Below are positions 1-7,980 of a DNA stretch of 64,000 bases, one piece after another; within the stretch, counting starts at the first letter, position 1, and every line of letters begins with the position of its first letter. The stretch is from Hyphomonadaceae bacterium (lineage in GTDB: Bacteria; Pseudomonadota; Alphaproteobacteria; Caulobacterales; Hyphomonadaceae). The notes beneath the pieces are model-generated. The model saw nothing but the letters and a program-made list of their open reading frames with translations, made no database searches and was not told the DNA's origin. The stretch lies in contig JALHLU010000002.1 in assembly GCA_022844345.1 (NCBI GenBank), positions 475,028 to 539,027 of the forward strand, read 5' to 3'. A program made the translations under genes and the position numbers.

Positions 1-1140
1 GGCGGGGGTCGCGTTTGCATCATCCACCCATTCGCGCAGCAGCGGCGAGCCGTTGATCACGTCGATGGCGAGATGGCCTGCGGTGTACTCGTATTTGAAC
101 TCCTGCCCGCGCCAGAGCGGATAATCGCGATAGAGCGAGCGGATCGCCTTGAAGCCGAGCGCCTGCACGCGCCACGGCTTGAACGCCTCGTGATCGTAGC
201 GCGCAGGATCTTCCGTGTGGATCTGCACGCCGTTGCAGAGCTTGTGCACGTGCTTGTGGAAGGTGGGCTCGAACCAGCAGTCGCGCAGCAGGCAGCCTTT
301 CAGCCACGCCGGCGCCAGACGCTGCATTTCCGCGATCACATCGCGCGCGTTGATATCCGGCGCGCCGAACAGTTCCAGCGGCCGTGTCGTGCCGCGCCCT
401 TCGGAGAGGGTCGCGCCTTCGAGCATCACAGTGCCGGCATAGGCGCGCGCCATCCAGAGATTGGGCGCGTTGGGGCTGGGGTTCACCCACGTCCGCTCGC
501 CAATTGGCCAGCCGAAGCCCGGACCGATATTGGGATCGTAGCCCTCCATCTCAATGACGCGATAATCGACGTCGAGCTTGAAGTGGTCGATGAACCAGTA
601 GCCCAGTTCGCCAAGCGTCAGCCCATGGCGCATCGGGATCGGCCCGGCGCCGACAAAGCTCTCGTATCCGGCGCGCAGTGTCAGACCCTCGATGGGCCGT
701 CCGACCGGATTGGGCCGGTCCAGCACCCACACCGGCTTGCCGGTCTTCGCTGCTTCCTCCAGCACGTAGAGCAGCGTGGTGATGAAGGTGTAGATGCGGC
801 AGCCAAGGTCCTGCAGGTCGATCAGCACGACATCGCACGTGCTCATCATCTGGCCCGTGGGGCGGCGGCTTTCACCGTAGAGACTGAACACTGGAATGCC
901 GTGCACCGGATCGTTGAAATCCGGGCTTTCGATCATGTTGTCCTGCTTGTCGCCGCGCATGCCGTGCTGCGGCCCGAAGGCAGCGCTCAGCTTGAGATCG
1001 CCACACGCCGCCAGCGCATCCAGCGAATGCGTGAGATCAGCCGTTACCGACGCGGGATGCGCCACCAGGGCGACACGCTTGCCCGTCAGTGGCGCGCGCA
1101 GCGCCGGGTCGGCGATCAGCCGGTCGATACCAAATTTCAT
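1..1140 (-). CDS. namZ: NamZ-type exo-beta-N-acetylmuramidase (DUF1343), 3' end outside window
   Basis: The reading frame runs from the ATG at 1140 to the window edge without a stop (380 codons; the family is about 390-400 aa, so only the last few residues are missing). Family hallmarks are visible: GPQHGMRG (residues 56-63), DLQDLGCRIYT (108-118), LDRPNPVG (140-147) and PMRHGLTLGELG (169-180). Characterised DUF1343 members remove terminal MurNAc from peptidoglycan fragments. No signal peptide is visible at the N-terminus, so this copy may act in the cytoplasm or start elsewhere. Its ATG overlaps the stop of the DOMON-like gene by 4 bp, so the two are probably translationally coupled. The nearby nagA, murQ and kinase genes agree with a peptidoglycan salvage role. 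Confidence 0.9.
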   Translation of the reverse strand, partial: MKFGIDRLIADPALRAPLTGKRVALVAHPASVTADLTHSLDALAACGDLKLSAAFGPQHGMRGDKQDNMIESPDFNDPVHGIPVFSLYGESRRPTGQMMSTCDVVLIDLQDLGCRIYTFITTLLYVLEEAAKTGKPVWVLDRPNPVGRPIEGLTLRAGYESFVGAGPIPMRHGLTLGELGYWFIDHFKLDVDYRVIEMEGYDPNIGPGFGWPIGERTWVNPSPNAPNLWMARAYAGTVMLEGATLSEGRGTTRPLELFGAPDINARDVIAEMQRLAPAWLKGCLLRDCWFEPTFHKHVHKLCNGVQIHTEDPARYDHEAFKPWRVQALGFKAIRSLYRDYPLWRGQEFKYEYTAGHLAIDVINGSPLLREWVDDANATPA

Positions 1141-1691
1141 GTCGCGTCCACCGGCGGAAGATCGAGTGCAAAACTGTCGGGGTGATGGAAGTCAGCCTTA
1201 CCTTGCGGATGCGCTAACGCCCAATAGGACTTCCGGCCGCTGGATTCCTCGATGATGGTCGAGATGCCGATGCTCCATGGGCCGCCATCAGCAAAATCAG
1301 GCAACATCCCGAGCTTCAGCGTGACGCCCAGCGACAAGCTGCTCCTGCCAAGATCCAACGTCATCGGCATCTCGCTGAACTCGGCGAGATTGGACATACC
1401 GCGCCGCTGGCTCGTGAAGCGATAGGCGGCCCAGGCGCCGGAGGGAGAAAAGTTGAATTCGACATACCCCGGCTCGCCGGGACGCCGCACAAACACTTCG
1501 AAGACGGTGTGTTCCCACAGCTTGTCCGCCCGCACAGGCTCGGCGTCGGCGGGAACCAACAGGTCAGCAATCCTTCCGCTGGCGACATAGTCGAGCCGCA
1601 GCACATTCCCGGGCCGGCGCACGATCTCGACCTGCACCGCCCGGACGGCGTCGCAACGCGAATCAGGATGAGGCCGGAGGGAATGCCGCAT
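1137..1691 (-). CDS. DOMON-like domain protein coupled to namZ
   Basis: A 184-residue protein without a signal peptide. Its beta-rich, aromatic-containing sequence (for example YVEFNFSPSGAWAAYRF near the middle, then a C-terminal FALDLPP) matches the DOMON-like proteins that sit beside DUF1343 genes in Alphaproteobacteria. DOMON domains in general bind haem or sugars; the ligand of this subgroup is not established. The stop codon overlaps the namZ start (ATGA), and the gene is transcribed divergently from the SIS/nagA genes across an 89-bp gap. I infer a role beside NamZ, perhaps in sugar binding, but nothing in the sequence proves this. The family call is fairly sure, the function is not. 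Confidence 0.75.
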   Translation of the reverse strand: MRHSLRPHPDSRCDAVRAVQVEIVRRPGNVLRLDYVASGRIADLLVPADAEPVRADKLWEHTVFEVFVRRPGEPGYVEFNFSPSGAWAAYRFTSQRRGMSNLAEFSEMPMTLDLGRSSLSLGVTLKLGMLPDFADGGPWSIGISTIIEESSGRKSYWALAHPQGKADFHHPDSFALDLPPVDAT

Positions 1692-1722
1692 GCCGCCGTC
1701 TTATCGCCAGCGCGACGCCCAA

Positions 1723-1734
1723 GCCAGTACTGGC
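1723..1734. promoter_or_regulatory. perfect 12-bp palindrome in the divergent namZ/SIS promoter region
   Basis: GCCAGTACTGGC is a perfect palindrome 32 bp upstream of the DOMON start and 46 bp upstream of the SIS start. A second, imperfect dyad, TGGTCCATACCT (1761-1772), lies just before the SIS start and resembles in outline the TGGT...ACCA sites of GntR-type NagR regulators. The position fits an operator controlling both directions. No regulator gene for this cluster lies inside the window. Confidence 0.35.
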
Positions 1735-1780
1735 GGGGGTGTTTGTAAGCCCGCACCGGCTGGTCCATACCTGTTGCTAG

Positions 1781-2788
1781 ATGACCCAGCCCAGCCAGAC
1801 CCGCATGGAGGCCGAAACCCGCGAGGCGCCCGAGATGGCCGCTCGCCTGGTCGCGCGCGCCACGGACCCGCTGGCCCAACTTGGCGCTCGCCTGCGCGCT
1901 TCCCCGCCCCGCTTTGTGGTAACCGCCGGCCGGGGAAGTTCCGGCGCAGCCGGGCTCTACGCCCGATATTTGATCGAGCAGCATCTTGGCCTTCTGACCT
2001 CCTCCGCCGCGCCATCGCTCAGCTCAATCTATGGCGGCAGGCTGGACCTGCGCGAAGCGCTGCTGCTCGCTGTGTCCCAGTCGGGCCAGAGCCCCGACCT
2101 GATCGAGTATTTCCGCGCGGCGGGAAATCAGGGCGCGATCCGTGTCGGCATGATCAATGCGGAAGGCTCGCCGCTGTCGGACGCGGTAGACATGACGCTA
2201 CCCCTGGAAGCGGGGCCGGAACAGAGCGTCGCCGCCACGAAGTCCTGCCTAGCGGCAATGCTGCTCTCGTTCGGACTTGTCGCCCATTGGCGAAACGACC
2301 CGAGTATGATCAGCGCGTTCGAATATGCGCCAGAGCTTTTCGCGCGCGCGCTTGTCGAAGACTGGCCGGAGGCCGACGCATTCATGCGCGGCGACTCGCC
2401 GCTCTACATTATCGGGCGAGGACCCGGCCTCGCCATCGCCAAGGAGGCGGCGCTCAAACTCAAGGAAACCTCCAGCCTATTCGCCGAGGCGCACAGTTCG
2501 GCGGAGGTCCGCCATGGCCCCTTCGCGCTCGCCGGGCCGAACCTGCGCGTCGTGGTGCTCGCCCAGCGCGATGCGGCGTGGGACGGGCTCGTCGAACTCA
2601 CCGAAGCGTTCAGGGACGCCGGCAGCCCCACCCTGTTTCTGTCCTGGCGGGCCGGCGACACCCAGCCGGCGCTCGAACTGCTGGCCATGCTGGCGCGGTT
2701 CTACCTCCTCGCCAACGCAACGGCGTTGCAACGCGGTCGATCGCCCGACAATCCGCCACGCCTGACCAAGATCACCGAGACACGTTGA
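1781..2788 (+). CDS. SIS-domain glucosamine-6-phosphate deaminase, NagB-II type
   Basis: A 335-residue double-SIS protein related to the isomerase half of GlmS, without the glutaminase domain. Visible motifs are GRGSSG (first SIS sugar-phosphate loop), SQSGQSPD, ATKSC, GRGPGLAIAKEAALKLKE and AEVRHGP near the C-terminal catalytic region. Proteins of this type next to nagA act as GlcN-6-P deaminases, giving fructose-6-phosphate and ammonia. The nagA gene follows after a single base, so the two form an operon. No clear ribosome binding site precedes the ATG at 1781; the internal Met at residue 9 is an alternative start. The symbol nagB is avoided because classic NagB is an unrelated protein. Confidence 0.85.
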   Translation: MTQPSQTRMEAETREAPEMAARLVARATDPLAQLGARLRASPPRFVVTAGRGSSGAAGLYARYLIEQHLGLLTSSAAPSLSSIYGGRLDLREALLLAVSQSGQSPDLIEYFRAAGNQGAIRVGMINAEGSPLSDAVDMTLPLEAGPEQSVAATKSCLAAMLLSFGLVAHWRNDPSMISAFEYAPELFARALVEDWPEADAFMRGDSPLYIIGRGPGLAIAKEAALKLKETSSLFAEAHSSAEVRHGPFALAGPNLRVVVLAQRDAAWDGLVELTEAFRDAGSPTLFLSWRAGDTQPALELLAMLARFYLLANATALQRGRSPDNPPRLTKITETR

Positions 2789-2789
2789 G

Positions 2790-3905
2790 ATGACCATTCT
2801 CGCTCCCACCTGGTTGTTCGATGGCGAGATCATTCGCAGCGGCGCGGCCGTGCGCGTTGAAGGCGGCCGCATTGCCGAAGTCTTCGACACCGCGCCCGCA
2901 GGCGCTACCCGCCTCGACGGCCTGCTTGCGCCGGGCTTTGTCGACATTCAGGTGAATGGCGGCGGTGGCGTGCTGTTCAACGACGCGCCAACCGCTGACA
3001 CGCTGCGCAAAATCACCGCCGCCCACCGCAGGTTCGGCGTCACCGGCATCATGGCCACGCTGATCAGCGACAGCCGAGAAAAGACTGCAGCCGCGCTCGA
3101 CGCGGTTTCGGCCGCGCTGGAGGCGGGCGTGGAAGGCCTGATCGGACTTCACCTCGAAGGCCCCTGGCTCTCCGAGCCCCGCCGCGGCGTACACCCTGCC
3201 ACGAACCTCCGCGAGTTCGACGCAAGTGATTTCGCCATGCTGACCGCGAAACGCGGTTTCCCGCTGATGATCACCGTCGCGCCCGAGCGGGTTTCGCCGG
3301 AGGACATTGACGCACTCACCGGCAAAGGCGTGTATGTCAGCCTCGGCCATACGGCGGCCGACATCGCGACTGTTGAAGAGGCTCTGGCAGCTGGCGCGAC
3401 ATGCTTCACCCACTTGTTCAACGCCATGCCCGCCATGGAGTCGCGCAATCCCGGTCCGGTCGGCGTCGCTCTCGCAGACGGCGAGACGTTTACGAGCTTG
3501 ATCCTCGACGGCCTCCACGTTCATCCGCTCACCGCCCGCGTCGCCTTCCTCGCCAAGACCGCGCGGCGGATGATCCTGGTTTCGGACGCCATGGCGACCG
3601 TAGGCGCGGGTCGTCCCGAAATGTCGTTGTTTGGGGAAACCGTCAGGCTCTCGCACGGCGCACTGCGAACTGCATCTGGCACGCTGGCGGGCGCACATCT
3701 GAACATGGCCGCGGCCGCTCGAAATGCGCTTACCATGCTGAAGGCCAGCGAGGCGGAAGCGCTGCGCATGGCGACGCTTACGCCGGCGGAGTTTCTTGGA
3801 CTGGATGATCGCGGACGGATCGCTCCCGGCGCCCGCGCGGATTTGGTCCTGCTGGATGAATGGTGGCGGGCGCAGGCCGTCTGGATTAACGGCGTGCCAG
3901 CCTAG
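2790..3905 (+). CDS. nagA: N-acetylglucosamine-6-phosphate deacetylase
   Basis: A 371-residue amidohydrolase-fold enzyme of normal family length. It removes acetate from GlcNAc-6-P to give GlcN-6-P, the substrate of the SIS deaminase encoded just upstream. The metal and catalytic residues are present in order: the DIQVNG loop (52-57), E123 in HLEGP, H187 in SLGHT, H208 in THLFNAM, H243 in DGLHVH and the catalytic D266 in SDAM. The start lies one base after the upstream stop, so the genes are co-translated. The stop codon overlaps the convergent murQ stop within a shared CTAG. Confidence 0.96.
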   Translation: MTILAPTWLFDGEIIRSGAAVRVEGGRIAEVFDTAPAGATRLDGLLAPGFVDIQVNGGGGVLFNDAPTADTLRKITAAHRRFGVTGIMATLISDSREKTAAALDAVSAALEAGVEGLIGLHLEGPWLSEPRRGVHPATNLREFDASDFAMLTAKRGFPLMITVAPERVSPEDIDALTGKGVYVSLGHTAADIATVEEALAAGATCFTHLFNAMPAMESRNPGPVGVALADGETFTSLILDGLHVHPLTARVAFLAKTARRMILVSDAMATVGAGRPEMSLFGETVRLSHGALRTASGTLAGAHLNMAAAARNALTMLKASEAEALRMATLTPAEFLGLDDRGRIAPGARADLVLLDEWWRAQAVWINGVPA

Positions 3906-4804
3906 CGCCGGTCCGCCCCAGCAATCGCATCGCGCAACCTGCCGCCGTGCCGCAATAGCAGCTCACGCGCCGCCGCCACACCAAGTCCGCGCCGCACCAG
4001 TACCGCCGTCTTCAGATCCCCACCCGTTGCCGCCAGCGTGCTTGCAGCTTCCGCCTCCGAGCAACCATCGAGCGAGGCGACCATGCGCACGGCGCGCCGC
4101 CGCAGTTTGTCGTTCGTTGCGATCATGTCGACCATCAGGCCGCGATAGACGCGCCCCAAACGCACCATCACCATGGTCGAGAACAGGTTGAGCGCGACCT
4201 TCTGCGCAGTACCCGCCTTCATGCGCGTTGATCCAGCGACAGGCTCGGCGCCTGTCGCAAGAAGTATGTCGTGATGCGCTTCGTTGATCAGCGTCGTGCC
4301 CGCATTCGACGCGACCCCGACCGCCAACGCACCACGCGCCTTTGCCGCCCGCAACGCTGCAACCGTGAACGGCGTCTCGCCGCTGGCCGCCACCGCGATC
4401 ACCACATCGTTCGCGCCGACACCCAACTCGGCGATCTGCGCCTCGGCGGTCGCCGCGCCGTCTTCCGCATTCTCCACCGGGCGCAGCAGCGCCCCTTCCC
4501 CGCCCGCGACGACAAACGCCACCCGATCCGCCGGCCAGCCGAATGTTGGCAGGAGTTCCGCGCCGTCCTGCACGGCGATCCGCGCAGAAGTTCCAGCGCC
4601 CGCGTAAACCAGCCGCCCTGCGTGCTTCAGCCGCTCAGCAGCCGCATCCACCGCCCGCGCCAGCGCCGGAAGAGCCGGCCCAACGGCCGCCACGGCCGCA
4701 AGCTGGCTTTCGTGCAGCCTTTCCAGCGCGCGCGCCGTGTCCCACGCGTCCAGGTCAGCGAATGACGGGTCCCAATCTTCAGTGCCAGTGGCCTCGGTTT
4801 TCAT
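3902..4804 (-). CDS. murQ: N-acetylmuramic acid 6-phosphate etherase
   Basis: A 300-residue SIS-fold lyase that cleaves the lactyl ether of MurNAc-6-P to give GlcNAc-6-P and D-lactate. GAGTSAR (69-75), ENAED, ASGETPF and the family signature GSTRMKAGTAQK are all present. The start at 4804 is chosen because homology begins there and AAGGATCGG lies a few bases upstream; the frame stays open further upstream, but that part is antisense to the kinase gene and is not protein-like. The gene is divergent from the kinase gene across 63 bp and convergent with nagA. It links muramic acid to the nagA step. Confidence 0.96.
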   Translation of the reverse strand: MKTEATGTEDWDPSFADLDAWDTARALERLHESQLAAVAAVGPALPALARAVDAAAERLKHAGRLVYAGAGTSARIAVQDGAELLPTFGWPADRVAFVVAGGEGALLRPVENAEDGAATAEAQIAELGVGANDVVIAVAASGETPFTVAALRAAKARGALAVGVASNAGTTLINEAHHDILLATGAEPVAGSTRMKAGTAQKVALNLFSTMVMVRLGRVYRGLMVDMIATNDKLRRRAVRMVASLDGCSEAEAASTLAATGGDLKTAVLVRRGLGVAAARELLLRHGGRLRDAIAGADRR

Positions 4805-4867
4805 GTCCCGATCCTTATCCCTGCGCGCCTTAATTGAAAGGCGGGCAAATCGCATTACAGAAGACCC

Positions 4868-5743
4868 ATGGCTGATCCGCTCTTCCTCGGCGTCGATGGC
4901 GGCGGCACGGGCTGCCGCGCCCGGCTGGAAACCGCCGATGGCAAGGTTCTGGGCACGGGCCGTTCCGGCCCAGCCAGCATGCGATTCGGATTCGCCGCCG
5001 CGCTGTATTCCGTCATGACCGCAGCACAGCAGGCCGTGCGCGAGTCGGGCCTCGGAGATGAAGTCTACAGCCGGATTCATGCTGGCGTCGGCCTCGCCGG
5101 AACCGGCATACGTGGCGCCCGCCGTGCGCTGGAAGACTGGGAGCATCCCTTCGCCTCGGCCTGGTTCGAGGGCGATGGTTACATGGCCCTGCTTGGCGCA
5201 TTCGCTGGCGGCGATGGCGGCATCGTCGTCTGCGGCACGGGCAGCATCGGCATCATGTGGCGCGGACAGACCGTGCGCGTGGGGGGCTATGGCTTCCCTG
5301 TCTCCGACGAAGGCAGCGGCGCCGATATCGGCCTCAACGCCCTGCGCATGGCCCTGCGCACGCTGGACGGACGCGACGATCCCACGCCCTTCACCGAAGA
5401 CGTGATGGCCAAGTTCTCCCACGACCCCGTCGAGATCGTGGACTGGATGGATCGCGCCAGCTCCACCGACTACGCCACGCTCGCGCCCATCGTCGTGCAG
5501 CATGCGAATGCTGGCGATGAACGCGCCGTTGCACTTATGCGCCAAGCCGCTGAACAGATCGCGGAGATCGCCGAAGCGTTGCGAAAGCGCGGCGCACCGA
5601 AGGTCGCGCTTGTGGGCGGCCTGTCGGAGATCATGCAGGCGTGGCTGCCCGAACGCGTTCGCCCGCACATCGTCCCGCCAGCGGGCGACGCCATGTCCGG
5701 CGGCATCATCCTTGCCAAACGCAAGCTTGCGGCAGGCGCATGA
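4868..5743 (+). CDS. BadF/BadG-type N-acetylglucosamine (amino-sugar) kinase
   Basis: A 291-residue ASKHA-fold ATPase of the BadF/BadG/BcrA/BcrD family. The phosphate-1 loop is FLGVDGGGTGCR at the N-terminus, followed by GTGSIG, a GSGADIG segment and a late VGGLS loop, as in bacterial GlcNAc kinases. I infer phosphorylation of free GlcNAc, and possibly MurNAc, entering the cell. This fits a cluster with murQ and nagA but no phosphotransferase transporter. Exact sugar specificity cannot be read from the sequence. It shares a 63-bp divergent promoter region with murQ and ends directly against the convergent cytochrome gene. Confidence 0.85.
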   Translation: MADPLFLGVDGGGTGCRARLETADGKVLGTGRSGPASMRFGFAAALYSVMTAAQQAVRESGLGDEVYSRIHAGVGLAGTGIRGARRALEDWEHPFASAWFEGDGYMALLGAFAGGDGGIVVCGTGSIGIMWRGQTVRVGGYGFPVSDEGSGADIGLNALRMALRTLDGRDDPTPFTEDVMAKFSHDPVEIVDWMDRASSTDYATLAPIVVQHANAGDERAVALMRQAAEQIAEIAEALRKRGAPKVALVGGLSEIMQAWLPERVRPHIVPPAGDAMSGGIILAKRKLAAGA

Positions 5744-6214
5744 TCACTTCCGCGACTGCACCATCAGGTAGCCAATCAGGTCGCGGCGCTGTGTTGCTTC
5801 GCCAAGGCCGTTGAAGAACATGTTGCTGCCCGGCAGGAAGGCGCGCGGATTGGCCAGCCACTGGTCAAGCAATGCGGGATCCCACGTCTCGCCGCCCAGC
5901 TTCTTCAGCGCCGAGGAATAAGTCGGATAGCCTGCCGCCTTGGCCGGTCCGCGCTCGAACATACCGTGAAGGGTGGGACCAACCTTGTGGTCCTTCCTGG
6001 CGTCGATGTAGTGACACGAACTGCACTTGTTCCCGAATAAGGCTCTTCCAGCCTCGAGACTGGCTTCGTTGTAGGGCGCGGGCAACTGCTCCACGGCCGG
6101 AGCGGGCACGGCCGGTTTCGCAGGCTCAGCCGGCGCATCGCTCGTTTCCCCGCCGCACGCGGCAACCAGCAGCAGCGCAGCCAGCACCGCTGGAATCAGA
6201 TAACCAGTCCGCAT
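5744..6214 (-). CDS. mono-haem cytochrome c lipoprotein
   Basis: A 156-residue class I c-type cytochrome. The N-terminus has a hydrophobic signal with lipobox LVAAC followed by an Ala/Pro-rich linker, so it is probably a membrane-anchored lipoprotein facing the periplasm. The haem site is CSSCH and the likely sixth ligand is the Met in LPGSNMFF. The Met at 6214 is preferred to one 11 codons upstream because it directly precedes the signal sequence. The gene is divergent from pgi and convergent with the kinase gene. It resembles the soluble c2/c-550 type used in electron transfer; the partner is unknown. Confidence 0.9.
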   Translation of the reverse strand: MRTGYLIPAVLAALLLVAACGGETSDAPAEPAKPAVPAPAVEQLPAPYNEASLEAGRALFGNKCSSCHYIDARKDHKVGPTLHGMFERGPAKAAGYPTYSSALKKLGGETWDPALLDQWLANPRAFLPGSNMFFNGLGEATQRRDLIGYLMVQSRK

Positions 6215-6327
6215 CGCCTGTCCGAATCCTAACTGAGTTAATCCCACACGCCTGCTCGCGGGGCTCGCCTATCGCATCCGCTTGCGGCACATCTCTCGCA
6301 ACTCTTGCCGTCAGGGAATACAGCAAA

Positions 6328-7914
6328 ATGACGCTGGCCAGCTGGAAAACCGTGGAAGCCGCGCACGCACACCTTGCAGCCCAGCCGCTGCACGTCACCG
6401 CGCGCCGCACCAGCGTCGATGCCTTTGTGTGGAAGGCACCGCATCTTGAGGCCGATGTCGGCAAGCAGTTCATCGACGACGGCGTCATGTCCGCCATGCA
6501 GGCGGTTGCTACCGAGCGGAACCTTCCGGAAAAAATCCGCGCCCTGTTTGCCGGCGAGGTCGTGAACGCTTCGGAGAACCGGCCGGCGCTGCACTGGGCC
6601 CTGCGTGGCAACGGCAAGGGGATCCCCGCCGCCGATGCGATGTACCGCGAGGCCGAGAAGGCCGCCGCCTTTGCGCTCAAGGCTGCGTCGGGCGGGCTGG
6701 GCTTCGTGGTGAAGACCATCCTGCACATAGGGATTGGCGGCTCTGACCTTGGGCCGCGCCTGATCTGGGATGCGCTGCGCAATTATGCGTCTGCGGGCCC
6801 GGACATCCGCTTCGTTGCGAACGTCGATCCTGAGGACTTCGCCGAACAGACCGCAGGGCTGGACGCCAGGACCACGCTGGTCCTCGTCGTCTCCAAGTCC
6901 TTCAAGACGCCCGAGACCGCCTCCAACGCCGCGCTCGCCCGGGAATGGCTGGTCAGCAAACTGGGCGAGACCGAGGCCAACAACCATCTCGCCGCCGTCT
7001 CCTCCGCGCCGGACAAGGCGAGGGCTTGGGGTGCAGCGGACGATCGCATCTTCCCGATGGATGAGGCGGTGGGCGGCCGCTACTCCGTGTGGTCCTCCGT
7101 CGGTCTATCCCTGCAGATCGCCCTTGGCGCCGATGTGTGGACGCGCTTTCTGAAAGGCGCCGCCGAGATGGATGTACACTTCCGCGACACGCCGCTTGTG
7201 TCCAACACGCCGGCGCGCCTTGCGATGATGGATGTGTTCCTTCACACCGCAGCAGGCATCCCGAGCCGGACCGTGCTCGCCTACGCGCACCGCCTCCGCA
7301 AGCTGCCCGACTTCCTCCAGCAACTCGAAATGGAATCCAACGGCAAGAGCGCGGACGACCTGCCGGGCGGACGGCTGGATCAGACCGCGCCGATCGTCTG
7401 GGGCTCGGTCGGCACGCTAGGCCAGCACTCTTTCCACCAGCTGCTGCACCAGGGCACGCGCCTCAGCTCCATCGAGTTCGTCGCCGCCCTCAGCGCCGGC
7501 GCAGGCGACAAGGCGCGCGGCCGCGCCCTGCTCGCAAATGCGTTCGCCCAGGCCGAGGGGCTGCTCGGCGGTCGCTCGGCCGCCGCCGCCGAAAAGGAAT
7601 TGCTTGGACGCGGCATGGACGCCGCCAAGGCGAAAGCCCAGGTGCCTCACATGCACATGCCGGGCGACCGCCCCTCCACCACCCTCCTGCTGGATGATCT
7701 TTCACCCGAAAGCGTCGGCGCGCTCGTCGCCCTCTACGAGCACCGCACATTCGCAGCCGGCGTGCTGTGGGGCATCAACCCGTTCGACCAGTGGGGCGTC
7801 GAGCTTGGCAAGGTCCTGGCCGAACAGCTCGACAAAGCAATCGCCGGCGACGACCCCGGCCAGCGAGATCCGTCAACCCTGCGCCTCGTCTCAAAGGCGC
7901 GCGAGAGGTTCTAA
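6328..7914 (+). CDS. pgi: glucose-6-phosphate isomerase
   Basis: A 528-residue enzyme interconverting glucose-6-P and fructose-6-P. The family signatures GIGGSDLGPRL and GGRYSVWSSVGL are intact, and the C-terminal NPFDQWGVELGK block is present. The start at 6328 fits both the homology boundary and an upstream AGGGA; the frame is open upstream of it, but that part lies over the cytochrome gene on the other strand. Its position beside the amino-sugar cluster is sensible because deaminase action yields fructose-6-P. The promoter is probably in the 113-bp gap shared with the cytochrome gene, where TAACTGAGTTA (6230-6240) forms a small dyad. Confidence 0.97.
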   Translation: MTLASWKTVEAAHAHLAAQPLHVTARRTSVDAFVWKAPHLEADVGKQFIDDGVMSAMQAVATERNLPEKIRALFAGEVVNASENRPALHWALRGNGKGIPAADAMYREAEKAAAFALKAASGGLGFVVKTILHIGIGGSDLGPRLIWDALRNYASAGPDIRFVANVDPEDFAEQTAGLDARTTLVLVVSKSFKTPETASNAALAREWLVSKLGETEANNHLAAVSSAPDKARAWGAADDRIFPMDEAVGGRYSVWSSVGLSLQIALGADVWTRFLKGAAEMDVHFRDTPLVSNTPARLAMMDVFLHTAAGIPSRTVLAYAHRLRKLPDFLQQLEMESNGKSADDLPGGRLDQTAPIVWGSVGTLGQHSFHQLLHQGTRLSSIEFVAALSAGAGDKARGRALLANAFAQAEGLLGGRSAAAAEKELLGRGMDAAKAKAQVPHMHMPGDRPSTTLLLDDLSPESVGALVALYEHRTFAAGVLWGINPFDQWGVELGKVLAEQLDKAIAGDDPGQRDPSTLRLVSKARERF

Positions 7915-7980
7915 CGCCCCCAACTCTGGACATGACGGCGGCTTGGGCGGAAGCTCGTCCCGCTCCGGGGAGGGACGAAG

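Noticed and set aside
1761-1772. A firm NagR (GntR) binding site
   Set aside because: The dyad is imperfect and no matching regulator or second site is seen in the cluster; mentioned only as a possibility.
4805-5668. Long open frame continuing upstream of murQ on the minus strand
   Set aside because: It is antisense to the sugar-kinase gene, has no protein-like pattern, and the murQ homology and ribosome site begin at 4804.
5872-6327. Open frame continuing upstream of pgi
   Set aside because: It is Arg/Ser/Pro-rich antisense of the cytochrome gene; Pgi homology starts at 6328.
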